A stretch of DNA of 35,951 nt from Streptomyces somaliensis DSM 40738 (GCA_012396115.1 JAAXOU010000019.1:1-35951), one strand, 5' to 3'. Positions 1 to 10,808 are shown, counted from the stretch's first letter. A program made the numbers and translations. Notes: generated by a model not told the origin, from the sequence alone.

Positions 1-330
1 CCCCCGGTCCACAGCATCCTCGCTGTGTTTTTCTTCAAAGGAACCTCATCTCCCCACAGGGAGACGGGGTATCAACATATCTGGCGTTGACTTTTGGCAC
101 GCTGTTGAGTTCTCAAGGAACGAACGCTTCCTTCGTACTCACCCTCACGGGCTTTCCTCCGGGCGCTTCCCTTTCCGCTGTTTCCAACCCTACCAGATCC
201 GTTTACCGTCCCGTCCCCGGTCCGATTCCGCACCCAGCGGCCGATTGGAAGGCCTCCGCCTTTCGGCGCTTTCCGACTTTACCAAAGGTTGTGAGTCGGA
301 TTCCCCGCCCCTTCGGGGCCCCTTCGGCAC
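1..330 (-). promoter_or_regulatory. rRNA operon promoter and 16S leader region (16S gene off the left edge)
   Basis: Read on the minus strand, positions ~118-90 contain CCTTGAGAACTCAACAGCGTG, followed leftwards by a TGCCAAAAGTCAACGCC block, GTTGATACCCC and GAGGTTCCTTTGAAG. I recognise this order from actinobacterial, especially Streptomyces, 16S rRNA leaders, where the TTGAGAACTCAA segment belongs to the antitermination/processing leader. Upstream (higher coordinates) are -10-like hexamers in minus orientation, TAGGGT at 187-192 and TAAAGT at 276-281. I see no consensus -35 for either. A small stem (ATCTCCC/GGGAGAC, about 48-65) lies in the leader. The 16S gene should start shortly left of position 1. 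The identification rests on remembered leader sequence, so the exact promoters are uncertain. Confidence 0.75.
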
Positions 331-373
331 GTGAACGGGCCGGGTTCCCCTCGGGCGGAGCCGTAAACGTACT

Positions 374-414
374 GGAGCGGGGCGCCCCGATGCAAATCGA
401 GGGCGCCCCGCTCC
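374..414 (-). terminator. Terminator of the RNase J gene
   Basis: GGAGCGGGGCGCCC at 374-387 pairs perfectly with GGGCGCCCCGCTCC at 401-414 (14 bp), and the stem can extend inward through CGA/TCG. It lies 20 nt beyond the RNase J stop codon. No long T tract follows on the minus strand, which is usual for Streptomyces. It would separate rnj transcription from the rRNA promoter region that follows. Confidence 0.8.
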
Positions 415-433
415 GTCCGTGCCTGGTAGGGCG

Positions 434-2119
434 TCAGACCTCCACCACCACGGGCAGGATCATCGGGCGGCGGCGGTACGTGTCCGAGACCCACCTGCCG
501 ATGGTGCGGCGGATCAGCTGCTGGAGCTGGTGGGGCTCCACGACGCCGTCCTGGGCCGACCTGTTCAGCGCGTCCTCGACCTTCGGGATCACCGCGTCGA
601 ACGCGCCGTCCTCGATGCCGGAGCCCCTCGCCTGGACGTGCGGGCCGCCGACGATCTTGCCGGTCGTGGAGTCCACCACGACGAAGACGGAGACGATGCC
701 CTCCTCCCCGAGGATGCGGCGGTCCTTCAGGGCCCCCTCCGTGACGTCGCCGACCGACAGGCCGTCCACGTACACGTAGCCGGCCTGAACCTTGCCGACG
801 ATCTTGGCCTTGCCGTCGACCAGGTCGACGACCACGCCGTCCTCGGCGATGACGATGCGGTCCTTCGGGACGCCGGTCAGGGCGCCCAGTTCGGCGTTGG
901 CCCGCAGGTGGCGCCACTCGCCGTGCACCGGCATCAGGTTCTTCGGCTTGCAGATGTTGTAGAAGTACAGCAGCTCGCCGGCCGAGGCGTGGCCCGAGAC
1001 GTGGACCTTGGCGTTGCCCTTGTGAACGACGTTCGCGCCCCAGCGGGTCAGGCCGTTGATCACGCGGTAGACCGCGTTCTCGTTGCCGGGGATCAGGGAC
1101 GACGCCAGGATCACCGTGTCGCCCTGGACGATGCGGATCTGGTGGTCCCGGTTGGCCATGCGGGACAGGGCCGCCATCGGCTCGCCCTGGGAACCCGTGC
1201 AGACGAGCACGACCTCGTGGTCCGGCAGGTCGTCGAGGGTCTTCACGTCGACGACGAGGCCCGGTGGGACGCGCAGGTAGCCCAGGTCGCGGGCGATGCC
1301 CATGTTGCGGACCATCGAGCGGCCGACGAACGCGACGCGGCGCCCGTGCTCGTACGCCGCGTCGAGAACCTGCTGGATGCGGTGCACGTGGCTGGCGAAG
1401 CTGGCCACGATGATGCGCCGCTGAGCGCCGGCGAACACCGAGCGCATCACGCTGGAGATGTCGCGCTCGTGCGCCGTGAAGCCGGGGACCTCGGCGTTCG
1501 TCGAGTCGCTGAGGAGGAGGTCGATGCCCTCCTCGCTGAGCCGGGCGAACGCGTGCAGGTCCGTGAGGCGGTTGTCCAGCGGGAGCTGGTCCATCTTGAA
1601 GTCGCCCGTGTGGACCACCATGCCCGCGGGGGTGCGGATGGCGACGGCCAGGGCGTCGGGGATGGAGTGGTTGACCGCGATGAACTCGCAGTCGAACGCG
1701 CCCAGCACCTCGCGCTGTCCCTCGGCCACCTCCAGGGTGTAGGGGCGGATGCGGTGCTCCTGGAGCTTCGCCTCGATCAGGGCGAGGGTCAGCTTCGAGC
1801 CGATCAGGGGGATGTCCGGCTTGAGGCGGAGCAGGTACGGGACGGCGCCGATGTGGTCCTCGTGACCGTGGGTGAGGACGATGGCCTCGATGTCGTCGAG
1901 GCGGTCCCTCAGGGTCGTGAAGTCCGGCAGGATCAGGTCGATGCCGGGCTGCTCCTCCTCGGGGAAGAGCACCCCGCAGTCGACGACCAGCAGGCGGCCG
2001 CCGTACTCGAAGACGGTCATGTTGCGGCCGATCTCACCGAGGCCGCCCAGCGGGGTGACGCGCAGGCTGCCCGGGGACAGCTTGGGCGGAGCACCGAGTT
2101 CGGGATGCGGGTGACTCAA
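434..2119 (-). CDS. rnj: Ribonuclease J
   Basis: This is a 561-aa metallo-beta-lactamase-fold ribonuclease (beta-CASP family) that combines endonuclease and 5'-3' exonuclease activity in mRNA decay and rRNA maturation. The metal-binding signature HGHEDH is at residues 84-89, and the later metal-site segments VHTGDF and LLSDSTNAE are present. The beta-CASP domain and the C-terminal domain follow, and the length is normal. The start is TTG at 2117-2119, supported by GAGGAG about 7 nt upstream in GGTGAGGAGAGTCTT. The gene lies downstream of dapA on the same strand, with a strong inverted repeat in the 106-nt gap, and it ends before a terminator and an rRNA leader. The role in rRNA and mRNA processing is family knowledge. 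The fold and the start are visible in the sequence. Confidence 0.96.
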   Translation of the reverse strand: MSHPHPELGAPPKLSPGSLRVTPLGGLGEIGRNMTVFEYGGRLLVVDCGVLFPEEEQPGIDLILPDFTTLRDRLDDIEAIVLTHGHEDHIGAVPYLLRLKPDIPLIGSKLTLALIEAKLQEHRIRPYTLEVAEGQREVLGAFDCEFIAVNHSIPDALAVAIRTPAGMVVHTGDFKMDQLPLDNRLTDLHAFARLSEEGIDLLLSDSTNAEVPGFTAHERDISSVMRSVFAGAQRRIIVASFASHVHRIQQVLDAAYEHGRRVAFVGRSMVRNMGIARDLGYLRVPPGLVVDVKTLDDLPDHEVVLVCTGSQGEPMAALSRMANRDHQIRIVQGDTVILASSLIPGNENAVYRVINGLTRWGANVVHKGNAKVHVSGHASAGELLYFYNICKPKNLMPVHGEWRHLRANAELGALTGVPKDRIVIAEDGVVVDLVDGKAKIVGKVQAGYVYVDGLSVGDVTEGALKDRRILGEEGIVSVFVVVDSTTGKIVGGPHVQARGSGIEDGAFDAVIPKVEDALNRSAQDGVVEPHQLQQLIRRTIGRWVSDTYRRRPMILPVVVEV

Positions 2120-2133
2120 AAGACTCTCCTCAC

Positions 2134-2172
2134 CACGCGCGCCACGTGCCGTCGGGACACGTGGCGCGCGTG
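2134..2172. other. Large perfect inverted repeat in the dapA-rnj gap
   Basis: CACGCGCGCCACGTG (2134-2148) and CACGTGGCGCGCGTG (2158-2172) form a perfect 15-bp stem with a 9-nt loop. The 9-mer GACTCTCCT (plus strand) flanks it on both sides as a direct repeat, at 2122-2130 and about 2172-2180. In rnj mRNA the hairpin ends a few nt before the GAGGAG ribosome-binding site. It could be the dapA terminator, a leader hairpin of rnj, or a site for RNase III or RNase J autoregulation. The sequence alone does not decide between these. Confidence 0.7.
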
Positions 2173-2225
2173 ACTCTCCTACAGGTACGAAAGGTGGTGT
2201 CGCTGTTCAGTTGTGAAGTCCGTGG

Positions 2226-3125
2226 TCACAGGTCTACCCCGCCGGCGGCGAGGTCGGCCCTGAGCTGTTCGGTCCCGGCCGGGGAGAGCTCCACGAGCGG
2301 CAGCCGCAGCGGGCCCGCGGGGAGGCCCCGGAGGGCGAGGGCTGCCTTGGTGGTGATCACGCCCTGCGTGCGGAACATGCCGGTGTAGACCGGGAGCAGC
2401 TGCTGGTGGATCTCGGTGGCCTTCTGGACGTCGCCGCTGACGTGGGCCTCGAGGAGGGCGCGCAGCTCTGGAGTGACGACGTGGCCGACGACGGAGACGA
2501 AGCCGACGGCGCCGATGGAGAGCAGCGGCAGGTTGAGCATGTCGTCGCCGGAGTACCAGGCGAGGCCGGAGCGTGCGATGGCCCAGCTGGCGCTGCCGAG
2601 GTCGCCCTTGGCGTCCTTGTTGGCGACGATGCGCGGGTGCTCGGCGAGGCGGACGATCGTCTCGGTGTCGATCGGGACGCCGCTGCGGCCGGGGATGTCG
2701 TAGAGCATCACGGGCAGCCCGGTGGCGTCGGCGATGGCCGTGAAGTGCCGGTACAGGCCCTCCTGGGGGGGCTTGCTGTAGTACGGCGTGACGGCGAGCA
2801 GGCCGTGCGCTCCGGCTCGCTCCGCGGCGCGGGCGAGCTCCAGGGTGTGGCGGGTGTCGTTGGTGCCGATGCCGGCGACGACGTGGGCGCGGTCGCCCAC
2901 CGCCTCCAGGACGGCTCGCACGAGCCGGTCCTTCTCCGCGTCGCTGGTGGTCGGGGACTCGCCGGTGGTCCCGTTGACGACCAGGCCGTCGTTGCCCGCC
3001 TCCACGAGGTGGGCGGCGAGCCGCTGAGCGCCGTCGACGTCGAGCGCGCCGTCCGCCGTGAAGGGCGTGACCATGGCGGTGAGGACCCTCCCGAAGGGGG
3101 TCTGCGGAGTGGAGATCGGAGCCAT
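2226..3125 (-). CDS. dapA: 4-hydroxy-tetrahydrodipicolinate synthase
   Basis: DapA condenses pyruvate with aspartate semialdehyde in the first committed step of the lysine/diaminopimelate pathway. Counting from MAPIS, the substrate-binding Thr pair is in NGTTGES (T53, T54), the catalytic Tyr and the Arg are in LYDIPGRSG (Y142, R147), and the Schiff-base Lys is K170 in IVANKDAKG. Length is 299 aa, typical for the family. I chose ATG at 3123-3125. An in-frame GTG three codons upstream (3134) is possible, and neither start has a strong Shine-Dalgarno. dapB, for the next step, is 2.5 kb away on the same strand but not in the same transcription unit. Streptomyces usually have more than one dapA paralogue, so this need not be the only one. 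Confidence 0.95.
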   Translation of the reverse strand: MAPISTPQTPFGRVLTAMVTPFTADGALDVDGAQRLAAHLVEAGNDGLVVNGTTGESPTTSDAEKDRLVRAVLEAVGDRAHVVAGIGTNDTRHTLELARAAERAGAHGLLAVTPYYSKPPQEGLYRHFTAIADATGLPVMLYDIPGRSGVPIDTETIVRLAEHPRIVANKDAKGDLGSASWAIARSGLAWYSGDDMLNLPLLSIGAVGFVSVVGHVVTPELRALLEAHVSGDVQKATEIHQQLLPVYTGMFRTQGVITTKAALALRGLPAGPLRLPLVELSPAGTEQLRADLAAGGVDL

Positions 3126-3185
3126 GGGTAACACGCTACTCGCTGCTCAGCGCATCGGGTCCCGGGGGACGTGCCGAAGGTGGAG

Positions 3186-3223
3186 CCCGGCACTGCCTGC
3201 TCGGGGGTTCAAGCAGTGCCGGG
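3186..3223 (-). terminator. Terminator-like hairpin after thyX
   Basis: CCCGGCACTGC (3186-3196) pairs perfectly with GCAGTGCCGGG (3213-3223), an 11-bp stem with a 16-nt loop. It lies ~107 nt beyond the thyX stop and upstream of dapA on the same strand, so it probably ends thyX transcription. No T tract is present. Confidence 0.6.
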
Positions 3224-3329
3224 TCCGTCCGATCAGCCTAGATGAACTTCTCAAAGGCTCGCAATACGGACACTTTGGGTGGTCGGTCCGGTCGTACGGC
3301 TCCAGCCGTCGGCACCCGGCGGGCCCGCG

Positions 3330-4070
3330 CTACGGCGCGACGCGGCCGTTGGCGTTGAAGGCCGCGTGCGTCAGCGGCATGAGCTCGGCCCACTGCGCCT
3401 CCATGCGCTCGCCGACCATCTCGATCTCCCGCTGCGGGAACGAGGGCACCTTCGCCAGCTCGTGCTGGGTGCGCAGCCCCAGGAAGTGCATCAGCGAGCG
3501 GGCGTTGCACGTGGCGTACATGGACGAGTAGAGGCCGACGGGCAGGACCGAACGGGCGACCTCGCGGGCGATGCCGGCGGCGAGCATCTCCTGGTACGCC
3601 TCGTACGCCCGGGTGTAGGAGTCCTCCATCGCGCGCGAGGCGAGCGCGTGCTGTCCTTCGGTGCCCTCGACGAAGACGTACTTGCCGGGGCGGCCCTCCT
3701 GCACCAGCTTGCGGAAGGGGTCGGGCACGTAGAAGACCGGCTGGAGCTCGCGGTAGCGGCCCGACTCCTCGTTGTACGACCAGCCCACGCGGTGCCGCAT
3801 GAACTCGCGGAAGACGAAGATCGGGGCGCTGATGAAGAAGGTCATCGAGTTGTGCTCGAAGGGGCTGCCGTGCCGGTCCCGCATCAGGTAGTTGATCAGT
3901 CCCTTGGAGCGCTCCGGGTCCTTCGTCAGCTCTTCGAGCGACTGTTCGCCCGCGGTCGAGACACGGGCCGCCCAGAGCACGTCCGAGTCGCGGGCGCTGC
4001 TTCTGACCAGGTCGACGGTCACGTCGCTGCGGAAGTGCGGCTTGGCGCTCTCAGCGGGAGTGGTGGGCAC
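3330..4070 (-). CDS. thyX: Flavin-dependent thymidylate synthase ThyX
   Basis: ThyX makes dTMP from dUMP using methylene-tetrahydrofolate, with FAD carrying the reducing equivalents from NADPH. It is a homotetramer unrelated to ThyA. The signature is at residues 92-106 (RHRVGWSYNEESGRY): RHR (92-94) and the serine at 103 that binds or activates dUMP. The spacing is RHR-x8-S, one residue longer than the textbook RHR-x7-S; the flanking FREFMRHR and SGRYRE blocks are intact, so I take this as a lineage variant. Length is 246 aa. The start is GTG at 4068-4070, with AAGGA 6 nt upstream. The genes around it are dapA downstream and, across a 174-nt gap, a divergent small membrane protein. Confidence 0.95.
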   Translation of the reverse strand: MPTTPAESAKPHFRSDVTVDLVRSSARDSDVLWAARVSTAGEQSLEELTKDPERSKGLINYLMRDRHGSPFEHNSMTFFISAPIFVFREFMRHRVGWSYNEESGRYRELQPVFYVPDPFRKLVQEGRPGKYVFVEGTEGQHALASRAMEDSYTRAYEAYQEMLAAGIAREVARSVLPVGLYSSMYATCNARSLMHFLGLRTQHELAKVPSFPQREIEMVGERMEAQWAELMPLTHAAFNANGRVAP

Positions 4071-4244
4071 GTGGGTCCTTCCGGCGTGGCGTGGGCGGGC
4101 GCGCCTACTCTAGCCAGAGCGGAACGGGCCCCGTCCGGCGCCGGCCGGCCGAGCGGGTCGGCCCGGGGCACCGAACCGCTCGTACGAACGTCCGTACCGG
4201 GTAGGAGCGGCATTCCACCGTCGTCGTGAAGGAGAGGACACACC

Positions 4245-4484
4245 ATGCACCCCCGGCGAGAGGCCGTCCCGTTCGCGTTCGTCGCGGAGACCGAGCGCTT
4301 CCGCAGCAACGTCACCCCTCCGGCACGGCAGCGTCCCGGTGTCCCGGAGATCGCCGGCCGTACGCTGATCGGACTGACCGTGGTGGCCGGGCTCGTGGGG
4401 TCGCTGCTGTTCGGGATGCCGGCGCTGCAGACCGGCCCGCAGACCGGGCACACGCAGCGGGCCGAGGCTTCCGAAGGCCGCTGA
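4245..4484 (+). CDS. Small single-span membrane protein, unknown function
   Basis: This is a 79-aa protein I do not recognise functionally. Residues ~37-58 (AGRTLIGLTVVAGLVGSLLF and following) form one hydrophobic span after an N-terminal ~35-residue polar segment. The C-terminal ~20 residues are polar and rich in Gln, Thr and Glu. The ATG at 4245 has an excellent ribosome-binding site (GAAGGAGAGG, ~8 nt upstream), which supports a real gene. It is divergent from thyX and is followed 95 nt later by another membrane-protein gene on the same strand. Small conserved proteins occupy this spot in other Streptomyces as far as I recall. No function can be assigned. Confidence 0.75.
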   Translation: MHPRREAVPFAFVAETERFRSNVTPPARQRPGVPEIAGRTLIGLTVVAGLVGSLLFGMPALQTGPQTGHTQRAEASEGR

Positions 4485-4579
4485 CCCGTACGCGCCCCCT
4501 GCTGTGGCCGGGCGCCGAGGTGCTGGGTAGCCTCACCGGGCACAGCCCGAACGAGCGTGCAACGAGTTAAGGACCTGTC

Positions 4580-5134
4580 GTGCCCCTGCCCTTCCTGACG
4601 GCCGACCGCGCTTTCGAAGCCGCGAGCGACGACCTGGCGCTCCCCTTCGACGACCACGACCAGTGGCGCCGCCCCTACCGCCCCGGACCCTGGCGGGTGA
4701 GCGCGGCGGCCCTCACCCTGCTGATCGCCTCGTTCATGCTGCTGGCGACCCTGATCATCGCGCTGGCCGGGACGCTGCCGGCCGCGGGGGCGTGCCTGAC
4801 CGCCGCCGCGCTCGTCATCGCGCTGGCGCTGCGACTGCTGCGGGTGGGCACCTGGGTGAGCCGGCACGGGGTGCGGCAGGTGCGGTTCTTCCGCACCGTC
4901 ACGGTGCCGTGGGCCCGGACCTCGTCGCTGCGGACCGTGCAGCAGCCGGTGCGCTGGCTGGGCATGCCGCGGACCGTGCAGGGGCAGGCGCTGCTGCTCG
5001 TCCGGCGGGGCGGCGGGGAGCCGCTGACCCTGCTCACCGACCACAACGCGGACTTCCTGGCGCGGGTGGAGGCCTTCGACCGGGCCGCAGCCTCCGTCGG
5101 CGCGTGGAACGCGGAGTACGCACCCGCCACCTGA
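4580..5134 (+). CDS. Two-span membrane protein with a PH-like C-terminal part
   Basis: This is a 184-aa protein starting at GTG 4580, preceded by AAGGA about 6 nt upstream. An acidic/aromatic N-terminal stretch (residues 1-35) precedes two hydrophobic spans (~42-65 and ~70-88, rich in Leu, Ala and Ile). The C-terminal ~95 residues contain VSRHGVRQVRFFRTVTVPW and LLVRRGGGEPLTLLTDHN, a beta-rich pattern resembling bacterial PH-domain membrane proteins, in which a 'gives/receives membrane signal' role has not been proven. The assignment to that family is an inference from pattern only. It is convergent with the next gene across a strong bidirectional terminator. Confidence 0.8.
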   Translation: MPLPFLTADRAFEAASDDLALPFDDHDQWRRPYRPGPWRVSAAALTLLIASFMLLATLIIALAGTLPAAGACLTAAALVIALALRLLRVGTWVSRHGVRQVRFFRTVTVPWARTSSLRTVQQPVRWLGMPRTVQGQALLLVRRGGGEPLTLLTDHNADFLARVEAFDRAAASVGAWNAEYAPAT

Positions 5135-5158
5135 CGCGCGGGCCGGGAGACGCCGGTG

Positions 5159-5190
5159 CCCCGCTCCCCGGGCCTCCCCGGGGAGCGGGG
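5159..5190. terminator. Bidirectional terminator between convergent genes
   Basis: CCCCGCTCCCCGGG (5159-5172) and CCCGGGGAGCGGGG (5177-5190) form a perfect 14-bp stem with a CCTC loop. It lies 25 nt from the stop codon on each side, of the plus-strand gene ending at 5134 and the minus-strand gene ending at 5215. It can therefore serve both. Confidence 0.85.
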
Positions 5191-5214
5191 CGCGCGTACG
5201 GGCGCGCCGGGACT

Positions 5215-5667
5215 TCAGGGGGTGCCGGTGCCCTTGTCGTGCAGGGCGATCGCGCGCTGCATGGCCTTGCGGGCCCTGGGGGTGTCGCGGGCGTCGCGGT
5301 AGGCGACGGCGAGCCGGAACCAGCAGCGCCAGTCCTCCGGTGCCTCCTCTGTCTCGGCGCGGCGCCGGGCGAACACCTCGTCGGCGGAGTCCCGGTCGAC
5401 CCGCCCGTCGGGGGTGCGGCGCAGTTCGTCGAGGGGCAGTCCGCCCTCGGCCTCCAGCTCGGCGGCGAGACGGTTGGCCCTGGTGACGAAGCGGGTGTTC
5501 ATCCAGAGGAACCACACGCCGATCGCTGGCAGGACCATCGCCGCGAGTCCGAGCGCCACGGTGACGGCCGTGCCCTGCCGGATCAGGGCCAGGCCACGGC
5601 CGCCGACCAGGACGAACCAGACGGCCAGGAAGGCCGCCATCACGAAGTACGTGATCCTCGCACCCAT
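5215..5667 (-). CDS. Small membrane protein with a TPR-like tail
   Basis: This is a 150-aa protein. There are two hydrophobic spans (residues ~7-28 and ~33-55), then a helical region with Arg/Glu-rich sequence, and a C-terminal segment (~108-145) with TPR-like spacing: DWRCWFRLAVAYRDARD, then PRARKAMQRAIALHD. TPR motifs mediate protein contacts, so a scaffold role is possible but unproven. It starts 4 nt after the dapB stop with no clear ribosome-binding site, so it is probably translationally coupled to dapB. It is the last gene of the pnp-M16-dapB run. Confidence 0.85.
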   Translation of the reverse strand: MGARITYFVMAAFLAVWFVLVGGRGLALIRQGTAVTVALGLAAMVLPAIGVWFLWMNTRFVTRANRLAAELEAEGGLPLDELRRTPDGRVDRDSADEVFARRRAETEEAPEDWRCWFRLAVAYRDARDTPRARKAMQRAIALHDKGTGTP

Positions 5668-5671
5668 GGAG

Positions 5672-7831
<2,160 letters not shown>

Positions 7832-7835
<4 letters not shown>

Positions 7836-10093
7836 TGGTCGGTGTCGTCCTTCCCCGCGGCGGAGCCGCTCGCGGACGCGGTCTCGGTGCCCTCGGCAGC
7901 CTCGGCGCCCTCCTCGTCCGCGAGGACGGGGATGAGCGAGAGCTTGCCGCGCTGGTCGATCTCGGCGATCTCGACCTGGACCTTGGAGCCGACCGCCAGC
8001 ACGTCCTCGACGTTCTCCACGCGCTTGCCGCCGGCGAGCTTGCGGATCTGCGAGATGTGCAGCAGGCCGTCCTTGCCCGGCAGGAGCGAGACGAACGCGC
8101 CGAAGGTGGTGGTCTTGACGACCGTGCCCAGGTAGCGCTCGCCGACCTCCGGCATGGTCGGGTTGGCGATGCCGTTGATCGTGGCGCGGGCGGCCTCGGC
8201 CTGCGAGCCGACCTGGGCGCCGATGTAGATGGTGCCGTCGTCCTCGATCGTGATCTCGGCGCCGGTGTCCTCCTGGATCTGGTTGATCATCTTGCCCTTG
8301 GGGCCGATGACCTCGCCGATCTTGTCCACGGGGATCTTGACGGTGATGATCCGCGGGGCGTTCGGGGACATCTCGTCCGGGCGGTCGATCGCCTCCATCA
8401 TCACGTCGAGGATGTGGAGGCGGGCGTCGCGGGCCTGCTTGAGGGCCGCGGCCAGGACGGAGGCCGGGATGCCGTCCAGCTTGGTGTCGAGCTGGAGGGC
8501 GGTGACGAACTCCTTCGTGCCGGCGACCTTGAAGTCCATGTCGCCGAAGGCGTCCTCCGCACCGAGGATGTCGGTGAGGGTGACGTAGTGCGTCTTGCCG
8601 TCGATCTCCTGGGAGATCAGGCCCATGGCGATGCCGGCGACCGGGGCCTTCAGCGGCACACCGGCGTTCAGCAGCGACATGGTGGAGGCGCAGACCGAGC
8701 CCATGGACGTCGAGCCGTTGGAGCCGAGGGCCTCGGACACCTGGCGGATCGCGTACGGGAACTCCTCGCGCGACGGCAGGACCGGCACGAGGGCGCGCTC
8801 GGCGAGGGCGCCGTGGCCGATCTCGCGGCGCTTCGGGGAGCCGACGCGGCCGGTCTCGCCGGTGGAGTACGGCGGGAAGTTGTAGTTGTGCATGTAGCGC
8901 TTGCGGGTCACCGGGGAGAGGGTGTCCAGCTGCTGCTCCATGCGGAGCATGTTGAGGGTGGTGACGCCGAGGATCTGCGTCTCGCCGCGCTCGAACAGGG
9001 CGGAGCCGTGCACGCGCGGGATGGCCTCGACCTCCGCGGCGAGCGTGCGGATGTCCGTCAGGCCACGGCCGTCGATGCGGACCTTGTCCTTGATGACGCG
9101 CTCGCGGACCAGGGACTTCGTCAGCGAGCGGTACGCCGCGGAGATCTCCTTCTCACGGCCCTCGAACTGCGGGAGCAGCTTCTCGGCGGCGACCGCCTTG
9201 ATGCGCTCCAGCTCGTTCTCGCGCTCCTGCTTGCCGGCGATGGTCAGCGCCTGCGCCAGCTCCGTCTTGACGGCGGCGGTGAGCGCCTCCAGGACGTCGT
9301 CCTCGTAGTCGAGGAAGATCGGGAACTCGCCGACCGGCTTGGCGGCCTTGGCGGCGAGGTCCGACTGGGCCTTGCACAGGACCTTGATGAACGGCTTGGC
9401 GGCCTCGAGGCCGGCGGCGACGACCTCCTCGGTGGGGGCCTCGGCACCGCCCTTGACCAGCTCGACGGTCCTCTCGGTGGCCTCGGCCTCGACCATCATG
9501 ATCGCGACGTCGCCGTCCTCCAGGACGCGGCCCGCGACGACCATGTCGAAGACGGCGTCCTCGAGCTCGGTGTGCGTGGGGAAGGCGACCCACTGGCCCT
9601 TGATGAGGGCGACGCGGGTGCCGCCGATGGGGCCGGAGAAGGGCAGGCCGGCCAGCTGCGTGGAGCAGGAGGCGGCGTTGATGGCGACCACGTCGTAGAG
9701 GTGGTCGGGGTTGAGCGCCATGATCGTCTCGACGATCTGGATCTCGTTGCGCAGGCCCTTCCTGAAGGAGGGGCGCAGCGGGCGGTCGATCAGGCGGCAG
9801 GTGAGGATCGCGTCCTCGGAGGGCCGGCCCTCCCGGCGGAAGAAGGAGCCGGGGATCTTGCCGGCCGCGTACATCCGCTCCTCGACGTCGACCGTCAGGG
9901 GGAAGAAGTCGAGCTGGTCCTTGGGCTTCTTGGACGCGGTGGTGGCCGACAGCACCATGGTGTCGTCGTCCAGGTACGCGACGGCGGAACCGGCGGCCTG
10001 CCTGGCCAGGCGGCCCGTCTCGAAGCGGATGGTGCGGGTGCCGAAGGAGCCGTTGTCGATGACGGCCTCGGCGTAGTGGGTCTCGTTCTCCAC
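7832..10093 (-). CDS. pnp: Polynucleotide phosphorylase
   Basis: PNPase is a 3'-5' phosphorolytic exoribonuclease and polymerase. In Streptomyces the same protein is also described as guanosine pentaphosphate synthetase I (gpsI). The 753-aa sequence shows the first RNase PH domain (from ~20), a helical linker, the second RNase PH domain (~330-550), a KH domain with [12 protein letters not shown], and an S1 domain ([20 protein letters not shown] to LLHISQI). It ends in an acidic, Ser/Ala-rich tail. The start is GTG at 10091-10093 with GGAGA about 9 nt upstream. rpsO lies 366 nt upstream with a hairpin between them. The M16 gene overlaps its stop. Confidence 0.97.
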
Positions 10094-10416
10094 CAGTGGT
10101 TTCTCCGTTTGCTTGTCGTCTTTTCGTCCGCGCGCCCGTATGGCGCGGGACGGGTGGCGGAGAGAACTCGCCCGGTGTGCGGGCCGGTCTTCGATCGAAG
10201 CACCCGGGTGTGCCCTGGGCTCTTACGGCCCAGGGGCCCGGGGGCCACTACCGAGGACCGGCGGCGGCGAGGCGGCCTCTCCTCCGTGCCGTGACGTGTT
10301 CCCCGTCGGGGTCCGCGTCATGACGCGTTCGTTGTGTCGTTGTGCGACCAGACTACTGAGCCCGAGCCCGGGATCGCATTCCGGTCAGTGGGCGTGGCAC
10401 GCCCGCGTACGGCGAA

Positions 10417-10448
10417 GGGAGCGGCTCCCCTGGTCGGGAACCGCTCCC
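10417..10448 (-). terminator. rpsO-pnp intercistronic hairpin
   Basis: On the minus strand GGGAGCGG (plus 10441-10448) pairs with CCGCTCCC (plus 10417-10424), and the stem continues with TTCCC/GGGGA around a short loop. It lies just beyond the rpsO stop. In S. coelicolor, the rpsO-pnp intergenic hairpin is known as an RNase III processing site that allows partial read-through into pnp. This hairpin is the likely equivalent. The remaining leader (10094-10416) holds no gene that I can support. It probably includes a separate pnp promoter, which I cannot place. Confidence 0.75.
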
Positions 10449-10459
10449 CTCACGGCGTC

Positions 10460-10747
10460 CTACTTGGCGCCGGCCGCACCGCGGCGGATGCCGAGGCGGT
10501 CGACCAGCGCGCGGAAGCGCTGGATGTCCTTCTTGGCCAGGTACTGCAGCAGGCGGCGGCGCTGGCCCACGAGGATCAGCAGACCACGGCGGGAGTGGTG
10601 GTCGTGCTTGTGGGTCTTCAGGTGCTCGGTCAGGTCCGAGATGCGGCGGGAGAGCATCGCGACCTGGACCTCGGGGGAACCGGTGTCGCCCTCCTTGGTG
10701 CCGAACTCGGCCATGATCTGCTTCTTCGTGGCGGCGTCGAGAGACAC
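10460..10747 (-). CDS. rpsO: 30S ribosomal protein S15
   Basis: S15 is a 95-aa four-helix protein that binds 16S rRNA early in 30S assembly. The start is GTG at 10745-10747 ([16 protein letters not shown]), with GAGGAG about 7 nt upstream; an open frame extends further upstream but is not conserved S15 sequence. The hallmark segments [11 protein letters not shown], the [12 protein letters not shown] region ([12 protein letters not shown]) and [10 protein letters not shown] are present. It is followed by a hairpin and then pnp. Upstream is the eccD gene of the T7SS locus. Confidence 0.98.
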   Translation of the reverse strand: MSLDAATKKQIMAEFGTKEGDTGSPEVQVAMLSRRISDLTEHLKTHKHDHHSRRGLLILVGQRRRLLQYLAKKDIQRFRALVDRLGIRRGAAGAK

Positions 10748-10784
10748 TCGGTACTCCTCATGGGTGTTCGATGCGCCCGCGAGT

Positions 10785-10808
10785 GCCCCTGGTCTTGGTC
10801 TCAGGGGG
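10785..10808 (-). promoter_or_regulatory. Small hairpin in the rpsO leader
   Basis: CCCCTG (10786-10791) pairs with CAGGGG (10802-10807) in the rpsO 5' leader, ~40 nt before the start codon. S15 represses its own mRNA through leader structures in several bacteria, so this is a candidate. The stem is short and the link to autoregulation is speculation. A -10-like TACGCT lies further upstream on the minus strand near 10890, without a clear -35. Confidence 0.3.

Noticed and set aside
419..2173. A 584-codon plus-strand frame antisense to RNase J.
   Set aside because: It is a GC-bias shadow of rnj with repetitive Ala/Asp/Val/Gly composition and no family features; rnj itself is unambiguous.
8057..10294. 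A 745-codon plus-strand frame antisense to pnp.
   Set aside because: It is the antisense of a fully recognisable PNPase, with shadow composition.
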